Origin: Cytobacillus oceanisediminis
GTDB taxonomy: Bacteria > Bacillota > Bacilli > Bacillales > Cytobacillaceae
Length of the DNA stretch: 64,000 nt
Direction: 5' to 3'
Assembly: GCF_022811925.1 (NCBI RefSeq)
Contig: NZ_CP065512.1
Location: 176,208 to 240,207 of the forward strand
The position numbers were made by a program, and so were the translations under genes. The notes under the pieces were generated by a model that had not been told where the DNA came from, made no database searches, and worked only from the letters and a program-made list of their open reading frames with translations. Positions 26,739 to 35,466 of this stretch are shown piece after piece; within the stretch, counting starts at the first letter, position 1, and each line of letters begins with the position of its first letter.

Positions 26739-27824
26739 TTAGCGGTCAAATACTGCCGGATGAACAGGTTCGACAATCGCGTAGTCTAAGCGCACCTTTG
26801 AAGATGCGGTTAATTTTCTAACTCTTAGCTTCGAACCGGCACTGTTGTTAAAGATAAAATAGAAATTTTTATATTCATTGGGAGCTTTAAAATCGCTCCC
26901 GCTAATCACGGTCTTCTCAAGGATGATGTTGCTTGCATTTAGGGACGCAATTTCCACTAGGGAACCCGGAGAAAGGCTGCTTGCTGATAATCTAACAATG
27001 GCAACATATCTTCCATAATGCATCCCTTGGAGGCTTTTGTTTAGGAGGTCGGTAGTATATAAGGCATCGCTTTCTGCTGCGCGGCCAAGAAGGGTTTTAC
27101 CGTCTTGGACACTTGTTGCAAGAGAGTCTGTATAATCGAATTCCCTTGTCCAGCGAGTATTTGTTTTCCCTAATACTGTTAAGGTAGCATCCTTTTCAAC
27201 TGTGCCTCCTGTTGTCGAGGAAAGCTTGTCATTTAAAGATTGGGAAATCTTTGTGTCCTTACTTGGATCTACCAGAAGGTCAGCCCCCGTAATCCCAGTC
27301 TTAGAGAGATCAACGTTGGCTTTGGGCAATTTGCCCTGCACCTCTTCTGTAAGCACGATTTTTTCAGGCATTCCTGGAATAGCTGAAGCACTTCCAAGGT
27401 GACGGTGCTGCTGAATGGTTGGATTAGTCGTTTTTGATTTATCAAACTTCCAGTTAGGACCTCCATATCGCTTATCAAATTCTGAATACCAGTCATATGT
27501 TTCCAGAGCTGTAATTCGGTCATTAACGGTGGATGTCTTGGCAATGCTTAAAAGCTGTGCCGGGTCTGTGACAGGGTTGCCGTTTACATCCACTGGCTTT
27601 GCTGGAACTTGGGCCATTTCCCCAAGCATCCTCTGAATGGCCATAATGGCATCTTGAAGGGAATTGACATGTTCAGCCATGTTATAGTCTTTTAAATTTG
27701 TCCAGCGTATCAAGTTAGCATTAAGCTTTGAACCGCTGCGCTCGTCAAATGTCTCAGGGAAACGGGTCATGATTAAGTCTTCATAAATCTTGTTCCCCAC
27801 ATAATTCGCTGTTGATCCTGACAT
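26739..27824 (-). CDS. Baseplate-proximal tail protein, 361 aa
   Basis: The ATG at 27824 is 8 nt after AAGGAG and is preferred over an in-frame GTG nine bases upstream, which is too close to the SD. The N-terminal part contains the helix AEHVNSLQDAIMAIQRMLG, which is matched by AEDVNELQESIERIEQVMG in the 894-aa fibre protein, so both may dock on the same partner. The C terminus is beta-rich (DYAIVEPVHPAV at the end). It starts 16 nt after the gpI-like gene. It is probably a connector between baseplate and fibres; no enzyme motif is visible. Confidence 0.75.
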   Translation of the reverse strand: MSGSTANYVGNKIYEDLIMTRFPETFDERSGSKLNANLIRWTNLKDYNMAEHVNSLQDAIMAIQRMLGEMAQVPAKPVDVNGNPVTDPAQLLSIAKTSTVNDRITALETYDWYSEFDKRYGGPNWKFDKSKTTNPTIQQHRHLGSASAIPGMPEKIVLTEEVQGKLPKANVDLSKTGITGADLLVDPSKDTKISQSLNDKLSSTTGGTVEKDATLTVLGKTNTRWTREFDYTDSLATSVQDGKTLLGRAAESDALYTTDLLNKSLQGMHYGRYVAIVRLSASSLSPGSLVEIASLNASNIILEKTVISGSDFKAPNEYKNFYFIFNNSAGSKLRVRKLTASSKVRLDYAIVEPVHPAVFDR

Positions 27825-27839
27825 ATTTATCACTCCTTA

Positions 27840-29420
27840 TTATTTCGGCAAATCAAGAGATATTGAGCCAGTTTTATTAATTTTTACGGATACGCCGGGT
27901 GAACCTTTTTTGAAAGACCCTTCTGTATCAATAACAGCAGAAAACGAACCTTTTCCAAGGGTGACACTGCCATTGACAACCTCCGTATCAAGGAAAGTTG
28001 TTGCGGCCGCTGTCGTATTGGATGTCAGTTCCTCGTCTGTTGTCAGCCTGTAGGTCTGTGGCATATCGGTCGTATCGGTCCACTCGACTATAAGCTCTTG
28101 CAGGGAAGGTGTCACGGTTCTATCCGTCGTTTTCATTTCGACATGGATTTTGACATGGGCTTCTTCCTTATTGTGGAGTACATCTTCCCCTGTCACGATT
28201 TCCAAGCCAGGGTTTAGATTATCCTTAAAGGTATACCCGTAACGGTTATCCCAATTGATTTGGGTTCGGAACAGGAATTTCTTCATGGCTGTGATGGTGT
28301 AGTGAAGAGGAATAATTTCAGAAGCTACCAGCGTGTATCGGTACTGCTCCAAATCATATTCTTCATTCGGCACTTTGCCCTTAGCCACGATTTTATATTT
28401 AAACCTTAGCTCTGGATTATGCTCCTCTACCTGCTCTTCAGTTCCGTGGAGTCCTACATAGGCTTTGAAGTTACGAACAGAAGACTCTTCTTTAGGACCT
28501 GTGACGAGGAGGTCATCCCCACCGCCAATCCCTGACTGAATCTCCTCATCCTTCCACTGGGCTGAAAAACCATCCCATATATGAGGAAGGTAATGAAGGC
28601 CCATGTTGTCCTCTTCGATGCTTCTCCAATAGGCTTCTCCCCAATTCATGTAATCCCACGAGAATCCGAGATTGCTATTGATCTGATCGACATATTGAAT
28701 GTACTTTTCGTTTGGTGTTCCATCTGGATTAATAAGGGTTGACTGAACGTAATCATCATCAGATAAAGCTCCAAGCTTTACATCTTCTTTCGAAATGCCG
28801 AGCTCCCGGCTGATTCCATTAATTAATCCATTTTTGGTTGCACCGCCTGGATTCTTAAACACATCGAGAATCCTTTCCTTGAACGCCAGATTTCTTTCAC
28901 CTGGCAAACGATAAATGCCAAGGAGCATCCCGAATTCATCAAAAGGATTCCATATGTGATGAAGCATATACTCATAGTGGAGGGTGTCCCCAATCTCAAT
29001 TGCGTCAAATGGCTTGAAAATATTTTCTTCCATAAAATAGTCCAATGCTCTGATATAGACATAACCCTCTGTTTCATCAATCATAAATTGGTTTTCATGG
29101 CCTTCAAAAAACAAGCGGACCGTATCAACCGGCATGCACTCTACTCTTTCACCATTCATCACCAAGCGGACATGGACATCAGCACCTACATTGACGACAT
29201 CTCTAAGCGCCAGAGGGACTTTGTAGCAGAAATCGACTTTTTGCAGATCGGCTGTGCCAATGTACATGTTATTCCAAATGCCCTCAAGATAGCGTTCTAC
29301 CTCGCTAATTTCCACCCCGAAAGCATTCAGGAATTTTGCTCCTACGGATTCAGGGTCTTTGGCCATCTTCATCCATTGCGGAAGCATGGACATCATGCTT
29401 TTTGTATGCTTATTTATCAT
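27840..29420 (-). CDS. Baseplate protein, gpI-like position, 526 aa
   Basis: SD AGGTGAA. It directly follows the gpJ-like gene, the place usually held by P2 gpI or Mu gp48. The N-terminal 60 residues (KFLNAFGVEISEVERYLEGI) have the helical character of those proteins. It is about twice their usual length because of added beta domains, including repeated strand segments such as HVRLVMNGERVECMPVDTV and a C-terminal Ig-like part. It should close or extend the inner baseplate and give a platform for fibres. Assignment is from order plus a weak N-terminal resemblance. Confidence 0.7.
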   Translation of the reverse strand: MINKHTKSMMSMLPQWMKMAKDPESVGAKFLNAFGVEISEVERYLEGIWNNMYIGTADLQKVDFCYKVPLALRDVVNVGADVHVRLVMNGERVECMPVDTVRLFFEGHENQFMIDETEGYVYIRALDYFMEENIFKPFDAIEIGDTLHYEYMLHHIWNPFDEFGMLLGIYRLPGERNLAFKERILDVFKNPGGATKNGLINGISRELGISKEDVKLGALSDDDYVQSTLINPDGTPNEKYIQYVDQINSNLGFSWDYMNWGEAYWRSIEEDNMGLHYLPHIWDGFSAQWKDEEIQSGIGGGDDLLVTGPKEESSVRNFKAYVGLHGTEEQVEEHNPELRFKYKIVAKGKVPNEEYDLEQYRYTLVASEIIPLHYTITAMKKFLFRTQINWDNRYGYTFKDNLNPGLEIVTGEDVLHNKEEAHVKIHVEMKTTDRTVTPSLQELIVEWTDTTDMPQTYRLTTDEELTSNTTAAATTFLDTEVVNGSVTLGKGSFSAVIDTEGSFKKGSPGVSVKINKTGSISLDLPK

Positions 29421-29437
29421 AGAATTTCACCTGCCTT

Positions 29438-30238
29438 TTAAACTACACTTATCTTACGCAAGAAAAACCGCTCTTCCTTTGAGGGAACAACATTTTTTAT
29501 AAAATATTGCTTGTCCGCTATGGTCAGTTCCTTGATTTCCATATCAAGAATTTGATCGCTTGTTTCCATAACACGCTGGACAATTTCATTAATAATGATG
29601 GAAGTGCCCATGTTCAACTCCTTCATATATGCACCAACATTGGTAATGACACGATTCCGGATATACTCTCTTTCAAGTGAAGTTGTTTTTGATGTGAAGA
29701 TTAGGTTGAGGTTAATATCGACTGGTTTATATTCGCTGGTCTTAATTTCCGCAGCCATGCCATAAGCAGCTGCTTCATCAACAATAGCTTCCACTCTTGT
29801 TAGAAGGTCATTTTCGATAGGATATACCTGGGGGATGACGTAGCATGTAAAAGATCCAGTTCCTCTAGTGAATCTCTTAAACTGAACATCTGCTACTCCA
29901 TCAATCTGAAGGACTTGTATGCGGAGAGAAGTGAGGTTTGCATTTTGCTGGACACTTACCCAATTGACAATTCTTGCACGGTAATCCATATCAGATTCTT
30001 CGGGAAGACGGACGCAGTTGATCAATTCCGCAACCAGATCGAGATACGCACCCTGTGCAGTAGACACGAAGCCCATTGCTTTGGCTAAATCCAATTCATC
30101 ATAAAAAGGACTGAACTCCTCAAGAATAACTTCCGCAAATGTTCTTGCAACCGAACCCGGGCTTGTCTCCGTGATGCCACCTTGGGCTCTCAGCCTTGTC
30201 AGGACATCCTCCAGCATTTCTTCAAAGGTCTTTTTCAT
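29438..30238 (-). CDS. Baseplate wedge protein, gpJ/gp6-like, 266 aa
   Basis: Recognisable member of the baseplate J family. The N terminus has the usual helix and ETSPGSVARTFAEVILEEFSP-type segment, then GAYLDLVAELINCVRLPEES and the core VLQIDGVADVQFKRFTRGTG, followed by VEAIVDEAAAYGMAAEI and PVDINLNLIFT. Proteins of this family form the hexameric wedge ring of contractile baseplates. The ATG overlaps the preceding stop region (AAATAATGA) after GAGGTGA, so translation is coupled to the gp25-like gene. Length is close to P2 gpJ. Confidence 0.9.
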   Translation of the reverse strand: MKKTFEEMLEDVLTRLRAQGGITETSPGSVARTFAEVILEEFSPFYDELDLAKAMGFVSTAQGAYLDLVAELINCVRLPEESDMDYRARIVNWVSVQQNANLTSLRIQVLQIDGVADVQFKRFTRGTGSFTCYVIPQVYPIENDLLTRVEAIVDEAAAYGMAAEIKTSEYKPVDINLNLIFTSKTTSLEREYIRNRVITNVGAYMKELNMGTSIIINEIVQRVMETSDQILDMEIKELTIADKQYFIKNVVPSKEERFFLRKISVV

Positions 30239-30726
30239 TATTTATTCACCTCATATTCTGTAAGCAGCCCATGCTCCAAATCCATAACGACTGCGATGGT
30301 CATTTCAGCTGCTGGTCTGTTGATAGTTATATAGAAGAGGATTTCGCCTGGACTGATTGGAACAGGACGAATGAAAAGGTCTTCTGGTTTAATGAAATCA
30401 TCATACGTTAGACACTTCTCTATCAGCTGAACGCCCAATTGACCAGTTTCTCTTGTGTTTTGAAGCCCTATCAATTCCGATAAATCTGCTCCAATTTCAT
30501 CATGCTGCTGCCAATCCGGATTATCGGTCCGCAGCCTGTTCATGATCACCTGTTTTTCACTCATGTAAGAAACAGCTAAAGGGATATCCCTTACAAGTTC
30601 CCCTTCTGTGCTTTCCGTTGAAATCTCTCCAGCAGAATCTACATAGACAAGCTGGTCAAATTCGTTGTAACTGGGAGAACCCAATTCCAGGTCTCCATCG
30701 GCCGTTAAGCGCCAATCTACTTTCAT
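30238..30726 (-). CDS. Baseplate wedge protein, gp25-like, 162 aa
   Basis: The product has the landmarks of T4 gp25/P2 gpW-type proteins: an N-terminal strand pair (DLELGSPSYNEFDQLVYVDS), a helix with VIMNRLRTDNPDWQQHDEIG, and the end YITINRPAAEMTIAVVMDL. Such proteins nucleate sheath assembly on the baseplate. I place the start at ATG 30726, in a TGATATG junction with the spike gene; an in-frame TTG at 30774 would add 16 residues but lies inside the upstream gene. It is followed directly by the gpJ-like gene. Confidence 0.8.
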   Translation of the reverse strand: MKVDWRLTADGDLELGSPSYNEFDQLVYVDSAGEISTESTEGELVRDIPLAVSYMSEKQVIMNRLRTDNPDWQQHDEIGADLSELIGLQNTRETGQLGVQLIEKCLTYDDFIKPEDLFIRPVPISPGEILFYITINRPAAEMTIAVVMDLEHGLLTEYEVNK

Positions 30727-30727
30727 A

Positions 30728-31288
30728 TCAGCGGCCTCGCTTTCTACCGGCAGTTTCAATGCCGATTTCTTCAATGATGCTATTCACCTTATCATCGTAA
30801 TAGGCTTTTCGTTTTTGTTCCTGGAATATTGGAAGGTCTTTCTTTCCGCTGAAGGTTTCGGTGCTCACTTTGGGGATAATCCGCTTGCCGGCTACTTTTT
30901 CGCCGTGATAGAAAAAGGGGTTAAAGTTGTGGTTATTCCAAATCAATCCGTGCGGTTTGGTATGCATTCGCATTTCCTTGGTAGCAAAATGGACAGAATC
31001 TCCATAAAAGATAATGCTATTGTCTTTTGGATCAAGCCTAATGCCGGTATCTTCATTGACAAAAAATTCAATGGAACCATCATCGCAAAGCTTAAATGTG
31101 GCTCCCGTCTTCGGATGTTTCAGGGCGATTTCATCTTCACCAATGAATGTCCATTTTTCTAATTCGTTCTCCAGGCTTATGGGGTCAAAACTGACCGCTT
31201 CTTTTTGAAGCACCTGCCTCCAGTAAGGGAAATGGATATCCTTATCCCCGTCACCGTAAACCTTGTTCACATACGCTTCATTCAACAC
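30728..31288 (-). CDS. Baseplate central spike-like protein, 186 aa
   Basis: GTG start behind AAGGAGGG; a TTG three bases further on has better spacing. The middle consists of short beta repeats (GATFKLCDDGSIEFFVNED, GIRLDPKDNSIIFYGDSVHF) like the narrow beta-prism of phage spikes, ending with a histidine-rich segment (WNNHNFNPFFYHG) that could bind metal as spike tips often do. It lies between the OB-fold protein and the gp25-like gene, where Mu and P2 phages place the spike. The role is to puncture the host envelope; assignment is moderate. Confidence 0.65.
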   Translation of the reverse strand: MLNEAYVNKVYGDGDKDIHFPYWRQVLQKEAVSFDPISLENELEKWTFIGEDEIALKHPKTGATFKLCDDGSIEFFVNEDTGIRLDPKDNSIIFYGDSVHFATKEMRMHTKPHGLIWNNHNFNPFFYHGEKVAGKRIIPKVSTETFSGKKDLPIFQEQKRKAYYDDKVNSIIEEIGIETAGRKRGR

Positions 31289-31297
31289 AATCCCTCC

Positions 31298-31663
31298 TTA
31301 AAAAATACGTGACTGGCGTATGGTCCGGCCACCGTATGGGCTGCGGTAATTTTCTTCTGAATGATTATTTTTGTAGACAGTTGATATATATGGGGATTCT
31401 TTCGATTTGTTTTTGAAGGAGATGGTAACCTTATCCCCGTTCTTTACGGACTGGGTAAACACGCCATCCCCATCCTTTGGAAGGGAAACATTTTTCATGG
31501 TTCGGAGCGCGTGGGAGTTTTCATCAGAATAAACTACTTCACAAACAAGTTTTGTATAATCTACCTGCACCACATACCCTTCAATTGTGCCTTGGAGCCG
31601 GTTTAGAGAAGGAAGGACCACTTTACTGTAAATGGATTGATGGATTTGACTGTTAAAGTTCAC
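31298..31663 (-). CDS. Spike-base/OB-fold baseplate protein, 121 aa
   Basis: GTG start overlapping the stop of the preceding gene (GTGA). Residues about 25-95 have the strand pattern of an OB fold (LQGTIEGYVVQVDYTKLVCE, GVFTQSVKNGDKVTISFKN) like Mu gp45 or gpV spike bases. OB-fold proteins connect the hub trimer to the spike. It is followed after 9 nt by the spike-like gene. No catalytic motif. Confidence 0.65.
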   Translation of the reverse strand: MNFNSQIHQSIYSKVVLPSLNRLQGTIEGYVVQVDYTKLVCEVVYSDENSHALRTMKNVSLPKDGDGVFTQSVKNGDKVTISFKNKSKESPYISTVYKNNHSEENYRSPYGGRTIRQSRIF

Positions 31664-31914
31664 TGGTTATCCCACCTTTCCGGAATGTTTTCTTCCAGCT
31701 TGTACTGTTCTTTCAATTTCCCATCAATTATGTCATGAAAAGACTGTTCGGCTACATATGGCCCCTGCCGCTTTCCATCAATGCTGACGTAATAGAAGAT
31801 TTCATGATAATCTTTGCTGAAGCCGAGAATCAAGGACATATCCCCAAAGCATGAATAATTTATTCGAACACATGCCTCTCCTTCATGACTGACCATATAA
31901 TCTCTAATCTTCAT
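31660..31914 (-). CDS. Hypothetical baseplate-region protein, 84 aa
   Basis: I choose ATG at 31914 because it overlaps the TGA of the upstream M23 gene as ATGA, a standard coupling; a GTG at 31926 would add four residues. The product is small and soluble (SHEGEACVRINYSCFGDMSL, KRQGPYVAEQSFHDII). Not recognised. Its place between the hydrolases and the OB-fold protein, with overlaps on both sides, points to a structural or assembly role in the hub. Confidence 0.65.
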   Translation of the reverse strand: MKIRDYMVSHEGEACVRINYSCFGDMSLILGFSKDYHEIFYYVSIDGKRQGPYVAEQSFHDIIDGKLKEQYKLEENIPERWDNQ

Positions 31915-33245
31915 TTCATCACCCACTTTCCTGGACCACCATATATCGGAATACCATCATAGCTAAAATCTTTTCCTTTTGGCGCTATATCCAGGTGGAC
32001 AAATCCCTTGTTCTGCTCAAAATTTCCTCCAATGGCTATTGAGCGGATACCCAGAAGCCAAGCGCAGTCTGCAATTTCCCGAACCTCATCAATATCCCCT
32101 ACAAGAATATCCATGGCACATCCTGCTTCATGGGGAGATAATTGACCTGATTCACTATACCTAAATCCGCTAACTATCTCAAAGTAAGGTTTTTTCGTCT
32201 TCAAAAGCAAGCTTTCAAACACGTTTTTTGCATCGGGAGAGTATAAATTCCCCTCATATCCATCGTAAATGCCTTGATGAACAAACCGTTTTTTATTCAA
32301 ATGGTGATAGCCCCTATAATTTGTGGTGCGCCCCCAGCCGATTCTTTCATAAAGAAAGGCTTCCCTTGTTAAGCTGGATGAACCCGAAGCTATTGGTCTA
32401 TAAACATACGACTCTCTGTAAGCCTGATCTATCAACTTTCCTTCAGGAGGCAACGGCTCGATCAGGTTTCCATAGTCTGCATGCATGTGCTCTTCGCCTT
32501 CATGGCCAGCTTCCTCTTGAAAACTTGCATTGGCTGCAATCTTAAAGTCGGATTTTTCCGCAATCTCCTTAGTAAATGTCATGCTGAGCATTCCGCTTCG
32601 GATATCTACCATTTCTTCGGGATCGAAAGTATTATATTTTCCGTCCTTCCCTTTCCCTTTGCGGTTTCTGAAATCCCTTGTGGTTTCAAAGTGAAGGTGG
32701 ACACCCTGAGACTCCCCTTCATCACCCATTAAAGCGATGTGCTGACCTTTCTTTACCCTGTCTCCAATTTTTACTTTCATGGAGCTCTTAGGCATATGCC
32801 CATAAATGGTATAAAGCTTATCTGAATGCTTAATAACGATCCATTGGCCGAAACCGCCAGCAGGTCCGGCTGCAACTACTACTCCATCACCGGCCGCAAG
32901 GATTTTACAGTTTCGGGCTCCCTTTTGGGCGGGGCCAAGGTCAACACCCCAGTGCATGGTTCCCCATCTGCGTCCATATCCCGAAGTATAGCGGTACGAC
33001 TTTGCTTCTACTGGTGCAACCAGCTCTCCGCTGCCTACAAAATTGCCAATCCCGCCATCTGGCTCAGAAACAGCACTTCCTGTATCTTCACTTTCTGCAG
33101 TTTCTTCTTCCTCCCAGCCCGCCACGAGGTCCCGATTTAGTTTTTTGGTAGAAAGATATTCTTTTCGAACCTTATAGGCTTCCCTGGCATCTTTCAGCTT
33201 TTTGGCATACTTTTCTTTGTTGTATTTCTGCTTATCTGTAGCCAT
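31911..33245 (-). CDS. Tail-associated wall hydrolase: M23 plus M15-like peptidase, 444 aa
   Basis: Two peptidase domains. Residues about 85-190 are an M23 metalloendopeptidase: H98 and D102 in MHWGVDLG, H150 in YGHMP, and H183/H185 in GVHLHFE. Residues about 350-430 are an M15-type zinc carboxypeptidase-like domain: H372 and D379 in PHEAGCAMD and H417/D419 in FVHLDIA. The N-terminal 45 residues are a charged helix shared with the 483-aa neighbour. The enzyme should cut peptide cross-links in peptidoglycan at the infection site. The gene overlaps the upstream hydrolase gene by 14 nt and the downstream 84-aa gene by 4 nt. SD TAGGAGGG. Confidence 0.9.
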   Translation of the reverse strand: MATDKQKYNKEKYAKKLKDAREAYKVRKEYLSTKKLNRDLVAGWEEEETAESEDTGSAVSEPDGGIGNFVGSGELVAPVEAKSYRYTSGYGRRWGTMHWGVDLGPAQKGARNCKILAAGDGVVVAAGPAGGFGQWIVIKHSDKLYTIYGHMPKSSMKVKIGDRVKKGQHIALMGDEGESQGVHLHFETTRDFRNRKGKGKDGKYNTFDPEEMVDIRSGMLSMTFTKEIAEKSDFKIAANASFQEEAGHEGEEHMHADYGNLIEPLPPEGKLIDQAYRESYVYRPIASGSSSLTREAFLYERIGWGRTTNYRGYHHLNKKRFVHQGIYDGYEGNLYSPDAKNVFESLLLKTKKPYFEIVSGFRYSESGQLSPHEAGCAMDILVGDIDEVREIADCAWLLGIRSIAIGGNFEQNKGFVHLDIAPKGKDFSYDGIPIYGGPGKWVMK

Positions 33246-34683
33246 GCTGAATCCCTCCTACCCTTACACTTCCTGGCCCCCTGTATTCTGCAAGGTTGTC
33301 ATAACCCCATACCGATTCTGGACCGACATCGACATGGACAAATTTTGGGCCTATCGCAATAGAACGGACGCCCAGCAGCCATGCTGTGTCAGCAATCCGA
33401 ATGGCTTCTTCTGCAGTTGGAGCAAAAATATCCATTGCTATTCCAATAGAATGAGAACTATCGTTTGATTCTCCAAGCGGTTCATACCCTCTTGCCACAA
33501 CCAGCTGCCTATATCCCAGTCTTGCTTTTAGCAATGAGAATACTTCCTGTGCTTCGGGAGCGTAATAGTTTTCCTGCGGTCCTGACAAATGAATAAATTC
33601 ACTGGAAGGAAGAGGAGCATAATCAACCTTTTCTGCAAAAAGGCGCGATAGTTTTCGGTCAGACACATACTTCTCACGGATATAATCAGGCGCTTGAAAG
33701 TAATTGCCTTTTATTTTCCCTACAGGGACACGGTAGGAATAACTCTGCTGCTGGAGGAAAAGGATTTCTTCTTCATCTTTAGTACGAAGTGGAGCTTCGA
33801 AAGAGGTTTCCGTATCCCTCTCTGATTTAATGGAGGCCATTGTTGGCCCACCTAATGAGCGGGCAGTAGAGGAACTCGCTGAGGAAGAAGCAACTTTGAT
33901 ATCACCAAGGCTATTTAGAGTCAGTGCCGTATCAACAAAAGGATCTCTTCCGAATCCCTTATACATAGCAGCGACCTGATTGGCATAGATATAGCCACCT
34001 GATGTTACTTTACTGCTCCCATTGCTTGGTACACTAAAACCGTTGTATAGCCAGGCTACACCATGGACATTGGGTTTTAGTTCATACCCTTGGCTTTTAT
34101 ATCTTCTGTATCTATCCCCATTATTTTTGATAATGGAATTGACGTAGTTATGCTTGCCCTTAATAACAAGGCAGCCCGCATAGATATTGTAAACCGGATC
34201 ATTTCGGACCTTATCCCATGATAGTCCCTGTGATTTAGCTGTATCATATTCAACCTGCATCAAACCTACACAATTATAGGCATTAGGCTTGGAACTGTGC
34301 TTTCCACCGGTTTCGGTTGCCATAATGATTTTGACAAGCAAAGGATTAACTCCGGCTTTCCCAGCTTGCTCAAAAATTGCATCATTCCACTTATCGGTTC
34401 CTGCCAGCTTTGCTTTTAATCCGGTCTGATAATTTTCACCTATAATCTTATCGTAATAATTGTCAGGCCCTTTATATTTAGCAATGGTTGGCATTTCGCC
34501 ATGGAGCTGAATATTGGCAACACCCGTATCCTCTCCTCCGCTTGCACTGCTTGAACTTTTCTTCTTTTTCTTCAAGGAGAACTCTTTTAAGTAGCTTTTT
34601 CGTTCTTCATATGATTTTTTGGCTTCCTTCAGTTTCTTTACATAACTATCCTTGTTGTACTGTTGCTTGTCTTTATCGGCCAT
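33232..34683 (-). CDS. Tail-associated wall hydrolase: SLT lysozyme-like plus M15-like, 483 aa
   Basis: Residues about 95-230 form a soluble lytic transglycosylase domain with catalytic E124 (MATETGGKH) and the NCVGLMQVEYDTA motif. Residues about 390-460 form an M15-like zinc peptidase domain with H411 and D418 in HSIGIAMD and H450/D452 in FVHVDVG. The N-terminal charged helix and the M15 domain are homologous to those of the downstream 444-aa protein, whereas the middle domain differs (SLT against M23). Together the two enzymes can cut glycan and peptide bonds. SD AAGGAGGG, then ATG. The gene is preceded by the terminator of the 231-aa gene. Confidence 0.9.
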   Translation of the reverse strand: MADKDKQQYNKDSYVKKLKEAKKSYEERKSYLKEFSLKKKKKSSSSASGGEDTGVANIQLHGEMPTIAKYKGPDNYYDKIIGENYQTGLKAKLAGTDKWNDAIFEQAGKAGVNPLLVKIIMATETGGKHSSKPNAYNCVGLMQVEYDTAKSQGLSWDKVRNDPVYNIYAGCLVIKGKHNYVNSIIKNNGDRYRRYKSQGYELKPNVHGVAWLYNGFSVPSNGSSKVTSGGYIYANQVAAMYKGFGRDPFVDTALTLNSLGDIKVASSSASSSTARSLGGPTMASIKSERDTETSFEAPLRTKDEEEILFLQQQSYSYRVPVGKIKGNYFQAPDYIREKYVSDRKLSRLFAEKVDYAPLPSSEFIHLSGPQENYYAPEAQEVFSLLKARLGYRQLVVARGYEPLGESNDSSHSIGIAMDIFAPTAEEAIRIADTAWLLGVRSIAIGPKFVHVDVGPESVWGYDNLAEYRGPGSVRVGGIQHGYR

Positions 34684-34744
34684 GTTTCACCCTCCTTATT
34701 AAGACAAGCTAACCATTTATTTTGAAAATCGCCATAGTTTACAT

Positions 34745-34768
34745 AAAAAAACAGGGGGGCTCCCCTGT
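34745..34768 (-). terminator. Strong terminator after 231-aa gene
   Basis: The minus strand reads ACAGGGG-AGCC-CCCCTGT followed by six T residues (plus 34745-34768). It directly follows the stop codon of the 231-aa gene. Confidence 0.9.
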
Positions 34769-34770
34769 TT

Positions 34771-35466
34771 TTAGTGCTCTACATAGATTTTATTTTCTTC
34801 AATTAATTCCTTTCTCAAGACAATCAAATCCTGCATTGCTTTTTGGTCTACTGGAATTGAGATGAAGTGAGAACGAGAAGTTTCCCGCTCGAAATATTCA
34901 AAGTCGGGATTATATTTAATTGCTTTAAACAGTTCAAATGGCTCTTTTACCACAATGACTTCTTTTGGACGCTTGCAGTAATCGTCCCAGATTACGGTTG
35001 TGAAATATCGCAGGTTGGGCAGACCGTAATATTCACACAACTTTTTCGCTGTTTTGGTTTCCTTTGAAATCGTAATGGATGTTGGAAATTTGTCATTTGC
35101 TGAAAGGACCCGATAACCGTTAGTAAGCATCATCGGTTTCTTTTCTCCAGGAAAATGAACATTGATTTGATTGTCGATAAACTTTTCACAATCAAGTAAT
35201 TCCCGTTCCTTTTTATCTTTGATGTCAACGGTTTCAAAGACATCAACCAGTAATGGTTCACCGAACTCTTTTTCGATAAGTTCCTCGTAAATACCCCACT
35301 GCTTCGTTGCCCAATCATGGACATCTCGTGACCATTTTATCCTTTCTTCCGAACTCCTTTTATAATTCTCCGCAATACGTTTCATGATGTCGGTAAAATC
35401 ATTTGCATGGTTAATGTTTAAATTGAAATTTTCTACATGGTTAATGTTCAAATTATAATCTTCCAC
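34771..35466 (-). CDS. Hypothetical protein, 231 aa, probable moron
   Basis: Not recognised. GTG start 8 nt after AAGGAG. The N terminus holds a direct repeat (YNLNINHVENFNLNINHAND), then a helical charged region and a mixed alpha/beta domain (VIVVKEPFELFKAI, SHFISIPVDQKAMQDLIVL). There is no signal peptide or membrane segment. The gene has a terminator on both sides and a structured leader, so it is set apart from the hub gene before it and the hydrolases after it. Its codon and residue make-up (rich in K, E, N, I) differs from the virion proteins. It could be an accessory gene or a recent insertion. Confidence 0.75.
   Translation of the reverse strand: MEDYNLNINHVENFNLNINHANDFTDIMKRIAENYKRSSEERIKWSRDVHDWATKQWGIYEELIEKEFGEPLLVDVFETVDIKDKKERELLDCEKFIDNQINVHFPGEKKPMMLTNGYRVLSANDKFPTSITISKETKTAKKLCEYYGLPNLRYFTTVIWDDYCKRPKEVIVVKEPFELFKAIKYNPDFEYFERETSRSHFISIPVDQKAMQDLIVLRKELIEENKIYVEH

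Noticed and set aside
28956..29441. 161-codon plus-strand frame
   Set aside because: It lies fully opposite the gpI-like gene and has no ribosome-binding site; the minus-strand protein is convincing.
30727..30774. Longer TTG start for the gp25-like protein
   Set aside because: It falls inside the spike gene; ATG right after the spike stop fits coupled translation.
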